From JAFDZO01 sp044226845 (GTDB lineage: Bacteria > Bacteroidota > Ignavibacteria > Tepidaquicellales > Tepidaquicellaceae): a stretch of DNA of 64,000 bases. The stretch is taken from positions 248,001 to 312,000 of the forward strand of contig JBGAGG010000003.1 of NCBI GenBank assembly GCA_044226845.1, written 5' to 3'. Each line of letters starts with the position of its first letter. Position 1 is the stretch's first letter. Positions 36,645 through 44,429 of this stretch are shown piece by piece. The notes beneath the pieces are model-generated. The model did no database searches, was not told where the DNA came from, and saw nothing but the letters and a program-made list of their open reading frames with translations. Made by a program: the position numbers and the translations under genes.

Positions 36645-37319
36645 TTACTCGTGCAGGTCTATATTATTCAGCTGTAAAACGTGCGCTATTTCAGCTGTAT
36701 TTTTATCTATAATAACTGCTGTAAGTTTATTGCCGTAGACACAGGCAGTATCAATGTTCATGTACCAGTTCTTTTCATAAAGTACTTCATCCTGCGGAGT
36801 ATGACCGATGATCTGAAATTTATTAAGCTTGAGAAGGGGCTTGGTGCGGTTCCAGATGATATCCTTTATCGTTGCATCCTTTACAATTCCTGCATGTGAT
36901 ATAACAATTTTAGGAAGCTCTATCATCACAGGAAGATTTTTCATAAACTCTAAATGTCCTGCATCTTCCACCGCTTTTTTATAATCAGCAAGAATAAATG
37001 GTTTTCTTTCTCCGCGATATGATTCAAAATTAGCTTCCCCGCCGATTTTAAAATGATGACTGTAAATTTCAATTAAACTTTTATCGGAGTTACCTATTAA
37101 ATCAAACGCTTTCAGCAATACATCTTCATGGTTTCCTCTGATAGTTTTGATATTGTTTTCAGAAATAAAATCAATTACGTCCTTTGATTTTTTTCCTCTA
37201 TCAATTAAATCACCTACAGTATAAACTTCATTTGTATAATTAAGAAGCTCCTTATACAACGCAGTGAAAGTAAGATAGCATCCATGAATATCGCCAATTA
37301 CTCCAATCAGTTCAGACAT
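36645..37319 (-). CDS. Metallophosphoesterase, PPP-family protein phosphatase-like
   Basis: The protein has 224 residues. GDIHG (Asp10, His12), VYTVGDLIDRGKKS, RGNHEDVLLKA and a late VISHAG segment are the four metal-binding blocks of PPP-type phosphatases. Bacterial members such as PrpA/PrpB remove phosphate from Ser/Thr/His proteins or hydrolyse bis-nucleosides. The substrate cannot be told. Only 3 bases separate it from the regulator gene upstream (37323), so the two are likely co-transcribed. Confidence 0.88.
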   Translation of the reverse strand: MSELIGVIGDIHGCYLTFTALYKELLNYTNEVYTVGDLIDRGKKSKDVIDFISENNIKTIRGNHEDVLLKAFDLIGNSDKSLIEIYSHHFKIGGEANFESYRGERKPFILADYKKAVEDAGHLEFMKNLPVMIELPKIVISHAGIVKDATIKDIIWNRTKPLLKLNKFQIIGHTPQDEVLYEKNWYMNIDTACVYGNKLTAVIIDKNTAEIAHVLQLNNIDLHE

Positions 37320-37322
37320 CAG

Positions 37323-40300
37323 TTAAAATAAATTTGATTCATAATATTGCAATACTTTTGCATCAGCTTTGCCTTCAAGCTCTTCCTTAACGGTTTTCTC
37401 ATATTTCTTGAATGTCGTTTTATAGCTGCGCTTATCTTTACCTTCTTTATAGATCTTCAATAATCTTAATACAGTTTCATCGTCAGTCGGGTCTAATGAA
37501 AATAACTTCTCTAATATTTCAGAAACCTTTTTTTCATTCTTAAGTTTTTCGTAGTACTTAATCAGCTTATTAGAATTATTAAAATAAATCGACTGTAGAT
37601 TATCCCTTACATTTTCTACCCAGTTGAAATAATAATCTTCAAGAAAATTGTTATTATAAAAATCGAATGCCTTTATATTCTCATTAACATCTTTGCTTTC
37701 AGAAAGTTTTTTAAATGTTTCGATATCAAATTGTATATTCAGTTTAAACGCCTCTGAAAATAAATTGTATTTTTTATCCTTTATATATAACACTTCCCTC
37801 TCTTTAAAGCCGCCGAACAAATTTCCTAAAAATGACTGCAGCACTTTACGCACCTTATTTACTTCAACATCGATAACAGCAACCAGATTAGAGCTCCTCG
37901 TATCAGCAAATATATCATCCATTATTTTTTCTTTTGTTATTTCCTTCTTCGATGCTGTTTGAAGAAGAAAATATAAAAAGATGAGCTTTGAACGCGGGCG
38001 TTCCCATAAAGAATCGGCAAGCTCAGTATCATTGATATAAATTTTATTATTATCAAGGAAGCGCACCTTAATATTCAGCTGCATAATATCATCAATCTTG
38101 AAATGAATATCTTCTTTTATGAATATATTTTTCAAATAGCCGTCTTCGATATGATTTCTTATTGCATGCCTGAATACATCTGAAAACTTAGTTGTCTTAG
38201 TCCTGAATATTATATAATTGTCATACTCATTCTCTTTACAAAGCTTGATGAATAAAGTAAAAGTTGATTTAAATTTATTCTGGTCATTATTTAAAAAATA
38301 AAGATATGATTCAAAAAAATATATGCGTGCCTGGTTTAGCAGAGTAAAATTGGAAATATTCAGAGCATTTAATTCTTTAATTGTAGCATTTGCATTTTTC
38401 AGATCTTTAAGAAGCAAATAAGCTTCGAGCTTAAGTATTAGTCCCCGTGTTTTAGATACACTATATCCTCCGTTCGTTAGCAGATACAGAGTTTTATGGG
38501 GAAGATTCAGCAAATTATAGCAGTAAAGAATCAGAGCATCAATAAAGAAGATATAATTTTTTAAAAAAGTATGTTTCTTTACAGTTTCCAATTGATTTAT
38601 TGTTTCCCTGTATTCTCCTTTGAAAAACCCTTTTAAAATTGTCTGGAATTCATACTGATTTTTATATGCCTGAAATATTGTTTTAGATTTTTCTTTGTTC
38701 TTCTTTGCAAGAAGACTGTAAAAAATTTCATAATCTTTTTCATTATAGCTGGCGAACAAAGCAAAACATATCTGGGAGTAGTTTGTAATATCAAAATTAC
38801 TGATATCAATATTGTTATAGATAAACCTGATAACTTTCTGTCCTGTCTTAAAATCACCATAGTCAAAAAATATCATCATGGAAAAAATATCTTCGATGAA
38901 CATATTATCATCCAACGATATCTCCCCTTTTTCAGCTTTGTTTATAAGATCTTCGAAAATAACTTTAAGCCTGTTGATGTACTTCTTACTTTTCGAATTT
39001 TCTCCGGTGGAAATATATGATTTTATTAAAAGAACTATGAACTGTATTTCCTGCTCAACTGTCAGCTCAAATTTAAGAATATGCTCAGCTATGGCAATGT
39101 TTGATTTCGAAATACCTTCTCTTAAAAAATTACAATTGCAAATCAGCATTAATATCTCAACGTAGTAGTTGAGGTCTTTTTTCTTGATGTATTTTTTATT
39201 AATAATATAGTTATCATCTTCAGTCTGTATAAATCGTGATTTCAGAATATTATTAAGATAGTCTAATGTCTTCTCAAGATTTTTTTCTTTATAAATAAAA
39301 GTATTTACGTTAAGCAGTATGTACTCCAGTGAATTTTTGAAATCCAGATTTTCAATATCCTGAATTTTCTGAAATAATCCTGACGAGTGTATCAACAGAA
39401 GTTTTTCAGTGGCATTTATTCTTATCCAACTTTTAAGTGTTTCAAAATCTTTCCCTTCAATCATGTAGTTCAGCCCAATGTATTCGCTGCGCCAGTCAGT
39501 GTTCTGTAAATAATAATTGCCGAGTTTTCTGCATATATCTTCCGTTTCAGTATGGGTAAGAACTACATCAGCCTGTTTAGTCAAAAATTCTTTGAAGAGT
39601 TCATGATATTTATATGAATCTTCTTCCTTTGTAATGAATATATTATTATTAAAAAGTGAAATTAATTTTTCATATCCGTTCTCAATTCCTAAAACATCTT
39701 CGATGTTTTCTTTATCAAGGTATTCCAGAAATGAAGTCTTTATCAAAAATGATTTTTCTTCATCAGTGAAACTGTTAAAAATTTCATTGGTGAAGTAATT
39801 AAAAATATCATACTTCGTCTGTAAAATATTTGCCTTTGCTACAGCTGACACATTTCCCGATAACAGTAAAAGCTGAATAGCCGTTATCCATCCTTCAGTT
39901 GCCGTTAAAAACTTATCTACTTCAATTGTATTTTGAGAAAGAATTTTTGCGAGTTTTTTGTTCAGCTTAAGAAAGCTTTTCAAATCCTTTGCATCGAATG
40001 CAAGCTCATCCTTTTTTATTCTTCCCAGCCAGTTCTTTGCAAGAAATTTTGGATAGTTCATTTTTGTTGCTTCTCTTCTTGATATAAAAATCAGATGAAG
40101 CTTTGTGGGGAGATAATCCAGCAGATAGTTTAACGATTCACATACTTCTTCTGCATTATCCACATTATGAAAATCATCAAAGAAAATAAAAAGCTCTTTT
40201 TTATTTTCTTCTAAATAAAAATGCAGGTCGTTTGCAAAGGAAGAGATTATGTAATTTACTTTTCCGGCTAACGATAAATTCTGTGATTTAGAAATAACAT

Positions 40301-40604
40301 TTTTCAGATTATCACCGAACGGCGAATCAGGGAAAGTTTTTTGAAATGCTAATGAAAGAAGTATGAAAAAATTTTCTATTGAGTTATCATAGGTAGAAAG
40401 CGAAATCCACATCTTCATCTCTTTTCTCATAGAGTGATAAAAATCCACTGAAAGCGAAGTTTTACCGTATCCGGCCGGCGCAGTTATCAGAATAACTTTT
40501 TTCTTCTTAAAAGAAGCAAGCTTTTCCATAAGACGCGTACGGGAGTAGTACGTATCTGCTACTTCAGGAACAATTATTTTCTGTGAAAATTCTAAATGGA
40601 GCAA
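37323..40604 (-). CDS. STAND-type regulator with MalT-like ATPase and BTAD-type C-terminus
   Basis: The protein has 1093 residues. The N-terminus is MalT-like: YYSRTRLMEKL, a Walker A APAGYGKTSL (Lys48), WISLSTYDNSIENFF and a LFIFFDDFHNV Walker B. The middle, about residues 380-820, looks like TPR-type helices with repeated short helical pairs. The C-terminal 250 residues hold a winged-helix-like segment (WERPRSKLIFLYFLLQ, then INKVRK-like) and a BTAD TPR region (ERLFSLDPTDDETVLRLLKIY-like). Members act as ligand-gated, ATP-dependent transcription activators. The inducer and targets are not visible. It is followed by a phosphatase gene 3 bases away. Confidence 0.82.
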   Translation of the reverse strand: MLHLEFSQKIIVPEVADTYYSRTRLMEKLASFKKKKVILITAPAGYGKTSLSVDFYHSMRKEMKMWISLSTYDNSIENFFILLSLAFQKTFPDSPFGDNLKNVISKSQNLSLAGKVNYIISSFANDLHFYLEENKKELFIFFDDFHNVDNAEEVCESLNYLLDYLPTKLHLIFISRREATKMNYPKFLAKNWLGRIKKDELAFDAKDLKSFLKLNKKLAKILSQNTIEVDKFLTATEGWITAIQLLLLSGNVSAVAKANILQTKYDIFNYFTNEIFNSFTDEEKSFLIKTSFLEYLDKENIEDVLGIENGYEKLISLFNNNIFITKEEDSYKYHELFKEFLTKQADVVLTHTETEDICRKLGNYYLQNTDWRSEYIGLNYMIEGKDFETLKSWIRINATEKLLLIHSSGLFQKIQDIENLDFKNSLEYILLNVNTFIYKEKNLEKTLDYLNNILKSRFIQTEDDNYIINKKYIKKKDLNYYVEILMLICNCNFLREGISKSNIAIAEHILKFELTVEQEIQFIVLLIKSYISTGENSKSKKYINRLKVIFEDLINKAEKGEISLDDNMFIEDIFSMMIFFDYGDFKTGQKVIRFIYNNIDISNFDITNYSQICFALFASYNEKDYEIFYSLLAKKNKEKSKTIFQAYKNQYEFQTILKGFFKGEYRETINQLETVKKHTFLKNYIFFIDALILYCYNLLNLPHKTLYLLTNGGYSVSKTRGLILKLEAYLLLKDLKNANATIKELNALNISNFTLLNQARIYFFESYLYFLNNDQNKFKSTFTLFIKLCKENEYDNYIIFRTKTTKFSDVFRHAIRNHIEDGYLKNIFIKEDIHFKIDDIMQLNIKVRFLDNNKIYINDTELADSLWERPRSKLIFLYFLLQTASKKEITKEKIMDDIFADTRSSNLVAVIDVEVNKVRKVLQSFLGNLFGGFKEREVLYIKDKKYNLFSEAFKLNIQFDIETFKKLSESKDVNENIKAFDFYNNNFLEDYYFNWVENVRDNLQSIYFNNSNKLIKYYEKLKNEKKVSEILEKLFSLDPTDDETVLRLLKIYKEGKDKRSYKTTFKKYEKTVKEELEGKADAKVLQYYESNLF

Positions 40605-40733
40605 AATCTGCTAAAAATGTTCAAATATTGAATTTTATAAAATAAAATCAACTGTTCAACCTAATAAATAATCTTATTTTCAAAATTTATTATAAAAAAA
40701 TTCACTTTTCTTTAAAAAGTAGTGAAAACTATA

Positions 40734-40764
40734 TTGATTAAAATATCAAATATTACTATTTTTA
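40734..40764 (+). promoter_or_regulatory. Promoter of tRNA-Asn
   Basis: TTG (40734-40736), 20 bases, TATTTTTA (40757-40764), then the tRNA starts 8 bases later. It matches the layout upstream of tRNA-Ala, including the ATTA directly after TTG. Confidence 0.62.
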
Positions 40765-40771
40765 ATTTTAT

Positions 40772-40846
40772 TCGACGATAGCTCAATGGTGGAGCATTCG
40801 GCTGTTAACCGAAGGGTTGCAGGTTCAAATCCTGCTCGTCGAGCCA
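40772..40846 (+). tRNA. tRNA-Asn (anticodon GTT), CCA encoded
   Basis: The acceptor TCGACGA pairs with TCGTCGA; the D stem is GCTC/GAGC; the anticodon stem-loop CGGCTGTTAACCG reads GTT; the T arm is GCAGG-TTCAAAT-CCTGC. The discriminator is G and CCA is encoded at 40844-40846. Confidence 0.97.
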
Positions 40847-40881
40847 AAACCCGGTTCCGCTAACGCAGGATCGGGTTTTTT
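40846..40881 (+). terminator. Terminator after tRNA-Asn
   Basis: AAAACCCG (40846-40853) pairs with CGGGTTTT in the segment ending at 40881, followed by a T-run. It ends the tRNA transcript and lies in the leader of the SDR gene at 40905. Confidence 0.8.
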
Positions 40882-40904
40882 GTTTATAAACGGTATGTAA
40901 TTTT

Positions 40905-41843
40905 ATGAAAAGAAAGAAAGTTCTTATTACAGGCGGAAGCGGATTTCTTGGGCAGCACCTGAATACTGAGTTAAACAGAGATTTTGAAATTTTAACAGCT
41001 TTCAGAACCAATCCCGGAAATTGCACGGATTTCAGAAGCGCTATTATTGATTTAAGAAATTCTCACGCACTTAATGCCCTGTTCAAAAATTTCAAACCTG
41101 AAATTGTAATCCATACTGCTGCATATTCCACTCCCGATATCTGTAATAAAACTGATAAGACCGAAGTAATAGATTTTAACGTAAATCTTGTGCAAAAGCT
41201 GGCAGAACTTTGCAATGAACATTCTTCAAGATTTATATTTACATCTACTGACTTAGTATACAAAAGCAGCGGTAATTTAATAAAAGAAGATGATGAGCTT
41301 GAACCAAAATCTTTATATGCAGAAACAAAAATAATGGCAGAAGAAGCCATAAAGAAAACCTCAAATGATTTTTTGATTTTGCGAACTTCATTGCTTTATG
41401 GAATAGGATTAAATCACACCCGTTCTCATTTTCAGAATATGCTTGAATCATTGGAAAGCAATGAGCAAGTAAATTTGTTTTTTAATCAATATAGAACTCC
41501 GCTCGAAGCAAAGGACGGCGCAGGAATTATTTCAGAGCTGATAAAGAAAAATGTTACAAATGAAGTAATAAATTTTGGAGGCGCTGAGAGAATTTCCCGC
41601 TATTCTATGGGAGAAATAGTTTGTGATGTATTCGGATTTAATAAATCCAATCTGGTTAAAACCGACGGAAAAGAAATGCTGAAAGATATTTTTGTGGAAG
41701 ATGTTTCCATGTTCACATCAAAATTACAAAGTTATGGTATTAAACAAAAACATATAAAAGAATCAATCTCAGAAATTTTTGAAGATATAAAAAAAGCCCG
41801 TTTAGAATCTGAAATTGAAGAAAATTCTGAAACGGACTTTTAA
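40905..41843 (+). CDS. NAD-dependent epimerase/dehydratase family SDR (RmlD-like)
   Basis: The protein has 312 residues. VLITGGSGFLGQHL is the NAD(P) Rossmann motif and YAETKIMAEEA contains the Tyr-x-x-x-Lys of the extended SDR active site; TSTDLVYKS supplies the catalytic Thr/Ser strand. The pattern is closest to RmlD-type dTDP-4-dehydrorhamnose reductases. Such enzymes reduce or epimerise nucleotide sugars, but the other rml genes are not in the window, so the substrate is open. It begins 59 bases after tRNA-Asn and faces the T9SS gene at 41867. Confidence 0.85.
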   Translation: MKRKKVLITGGSGFLGQHLNTELNRDFEILTAFRTNPGNCTDFRSAIIDLRNSHALNALFKNFKPEIVIHTAAYSTPDICNKTDKTEVIDFNVNLVQKLAELCNEHSSRFIFTSTDLVYKSSGNLIKEDDELEPKSLYAETKIMAEEAIKKTSNDFLILRTSLLYGIGLNHTRSHFQNMLESLESNEQVNLFFNQYRTPLEAKDGAGIISELIKKNVTNEVINFGGAERISRYSMGEIVCDVFGFNKSNLVKTDGKEMLKDIFVEDVSMFTSKLQSYGIKQKHIKESISEIFEDIKKARLESEIEENSETDF

Positions 41844-41866
41844 ATTTTAAACTTAGTAATGTATAT

Positions 41867-44266
41867 TTATTTTACCAGCATCATCTTGAATACTTTTTCA
41901 AAATTCTGAGTTCCTAAAACAGCACTCAGCCTGTAGAAATAAACTCCGCTTGGCAGTCCTGATGCATTAAACTCTGCTTTATAATAACCTGCATTTACAT
42001 TTCCGTTAACAATTGTTTTCACTTCCCTTCCAAGATTATCAAATACAGTCAATTTAACTAACCCGTCAAATGGAATTTCATAGTTAATTGTTGTGGACGG
42101 ATTAAACGGATTCGGATAATTCTGACTTAATGAAAAACTAACCGGCATTCCTACGTTAACATAACTATTCAAAGCAAAGTATTCATATTTACCATTGAAA
42201 TCTATTTGTTTTAATCTATAAGCATAAGTACCAACAGTAAGATTTTTATCACTAAATTTATATGACTGATTTACATTTGAATTTCCTTTACTTCTAATAT
42301 TTCCAACGGTTGTAAAATCTCCGGTTATACCCTCGTTTACAACTGCACGTTGAACTTCAAACATATTGTTGTTCAATTCGTAGCCTGTTACCCAATCCAA
42401 AATTACTTCATTCTTTATAGTAGTTGCTGTAAAACTGCTTAACTCTACAGGTAATGGATTAAACGATGAATTCCCACCAAGATAAAAGTTACTGAAGTAT
42501 AAACCAATATCGGTTCGCCTTCCAATTGAAGCATTTCCCAATTTATGGTTTCCTAATAAAGAAAAAGTAGTACCGTCATTTGACCATACGACTCTTAAAT
42601 TTTCAGGATCAGTAATTCCTAATTGCCCGTTACCATCTAACGCTACATCGATTCCTCCTCCGGTTAAAAATGTTCCACTCATGAGCCAATATGAATTTGA
42701 CCTTCTTGTTACTGAGTACCCACCATCATTTAAAGCCACCGGCAAATCAGAGCCTTCATTTCCATTATCAATATATTTAAGACCTATTCTTCCGGCAGTT
42801 GTAGGTGCTGTAGAAAATCTTACTCTTGCCTGTTTTAAAACTGAAGAAGTCCCTACAGGAAAAATAAGAGAATCTGAAGTAACGCCTGCTAAATACCATC
42901 TTTCTATCTGACCGGTTACTATACCATCGGTTCTTATTAATGTCCCGGGATTTGATGCATCATATCCAACTCCAAGCCAGGCACTTCCGCCTGAATTTAT
43001 GTTGCCCTGAGTCATTATAACTGTATCGGAGTAAAATGGAGTAGCAATATAAAATCCGGCTGAATTATTGAACGTAACAGACCTTGATATTGTAGAGCTT
43101 GCAGCAGTTAACCCGTCGCAAGTAATTGTCTGTAATGATGTGCCGTTAAAATTAATAGTCTGAGTTGATGATAATGCATACACAATTTTTCCATAGCAGG
43201 TAAAATTCCCACCGATGTTAAAATTATTTGTCATAACCGTACTATCATAAGCATGTTCTTCAATATAATAATCTCCCCTAACAGTTAATGCAGTTCCTCC
43301 GGCACGAACATACTTTTTAGAAAGCAATCCTCCGCCAGCTGCAAGTCCGTAGAGTTGAAGTGTACCGTAAGTAATACCAGAAGCAGTCATTGAAAATGAA
43401 GATGTTGTAGGTACATCATATCTGTAAATTCCGGTTCTTGTATTTGATGCTTTTGAAAACTTTTGAACCACACCTGAAGTACCTCTTGTTGTGTTATGTA
43501 TCCAAAGTGCACTATCCAGAAGCTGAATCGAATCTGCCGCATTTGCAATAGAAACTCCTGTTCCTGCTGCTGCTCCTGATGAGTTTGTGAATACACCATG
43601 TTTGTATATAACAAAATCATAATTAGAACCTGAATTATTACCAACTGTAAAGCCCGGAGTATTAGTATTTCCTGATGCAAGATTCAGATAAATAAAAGAA
43701 GTTCCTGATGGTTGTATAACAACTTTTCCCACCACTGTATTTACTGCACCTGTCGGCAAGGAAACAATATATGTAGAGGTGACGAAAGAATTATCGAGCA
43801 TTACACTATCAGTTGCAGTAGGTAGAGTACCATCCAGCCAGTTAAGCGGGTCTGCCCATGAAATTCCATCTCCGCCTCCGTTAATTCCGTACCAGTATTT
43901 ATAACCTGTACTTGCAGTAATCGTCCCCTGCATACCGGGCCAATGAGGCTGGCATCCATAGACATATGTACCCGGCCGAGTTATGGCCACATAATAATCT
44001 GTATTGCCGCTGTTCATCAGCGCATCCCATCCAAAAAATCCGGGAGGATAAGAAGTTCCTGCAAGAGTGCCAGGGTCGCATGTAGTTGTATGGTTACCGC
44101 TTACCCATTGGAAGTGTATAGTATCACCAACTAAAACGTTCTGTGACGCTGGACTGAAAAAATTACTATTAACAGTAATAGTATAAGTGGTTGCATTCGT
44201 ATTATGAGGAATAATTCCAAATAAAACCAATATTATGAAAGAAAAAATTGGGGTAATTTTTTTCAT
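41867..44266 (-). CDS. T9SS-secreted protein with N-terminal cupredoxin domain, copy A
   Basis: The protein has 799 residues. A signal peptide is followed by a plastocyanin-like domain: TVNSNFFSPASQNVLVGDT, His59 in GNHTT, and Cys105, His108, Met112 in YGCQPHWPGM, a complete type 1 copper ligand set. The middle is beta-rich repeats like those of adhesins (WADPLNWLDG, ADSIQLLDSALWIHN). A fibronectin-like segment (PLPVELSSFTATT) precedes the type A T9SS sorting domain (QNYPNPFNPSTTINYE). It may be a surface copper-binding or electron-transfer protein; that role is inference. It is a close paralogue of the gene at 44430. Confidence 0.85.
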   Translation of the reverse strand: MKKITPIFSFIILVLFGIIPHNTNATTYTITVNSNFFSPASQNVLVGDTIHFQWVSGNHTTTCDPGTLAGTSYPPGFFGWDALMNSGNTDYYVAITRPGTYVYGCQPHWPGMQGTITASTGYKYWYGINGGGDGISWADPLNWLDGTLPTATDSVMLDNSFVTSTYIVSLPTGAVNTVVGKVVIQPSGTSFIYLNLASGNTNTPGFTVGNNSGSNYDFVIYKHGVFTNSSGAAAGTGVSIANAADSIQLLDSALWIHNTTRGTSGVVQKFSKASNTRTGIYRYDVPTTSSFSMTASGITYGTLQLYGLAAGGGLLSKKYVRAGGTALTVRGDYYIEEHAYDSTVMTNNFNIGGNFTCYGKIVYALSSTQTINFNGTSLQTITCDGLTAASSTISRSVTFNNSAGFYIATPFYSDTVIMTQGNINSGGSAWLGVGYDASNPGTLIRTDGIVTGQIERWYLAGVTSDSLIFPVGTSSVLKQARVRFSTAPTTAGRIGLKYIDNGNEGSDLPVALNDGGYSVTRRSNSYWLMSGTFLTGGGIDVALDGNGQLGITDPENLRVVWSNDGTTFSLLGNHKLGNASIGRRTDIGLYFSNFYLGGNSSFNPLPVELSSFTATTIKNEVILDWVTGYELNNNMFEVQRAVVNEGITGDFTTVGNIRSKGNSNVNQSYKFSDKNLTVGTYAYRLKQIDFNGKYEYFALNSYVNVGMPVSFSLSQNYPNPFNPSTTINYEIPFDGLVKLTVFDNLGREVKTIVNGNVNAGYYKAEFNASGLPSGVYFYRLSAVLGTQNFEKVFKMMLVK

Positions 44267-44363
44267 GGATAGTAAATGGATGAATTTGAATTTTGGTAAT
44301 CGTGTAAAATAATAATTTTAGAATATAAATGCTCAACTATATTACTTGCAGTTATTAATTTAA

Positions 44364-44403
44364 TAAAAAAAAAAAGACCTGAAAATAAATCATTTTCAGG
44401 TCT
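44364..44403 (-). terminator. Strong terminator after cupredoxin copy B
   Basis: AGACCTGAAAAT and ATTTTCAGGTCT form a 12-bp stem around a 5-base loop. On the minus strand it is followed by eleven T residues. It ends the gene at 44430. Confidence 0.92.
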
Positions 44404-44429
44404 CTTAATAATTCTACTGAAAGTATAAA

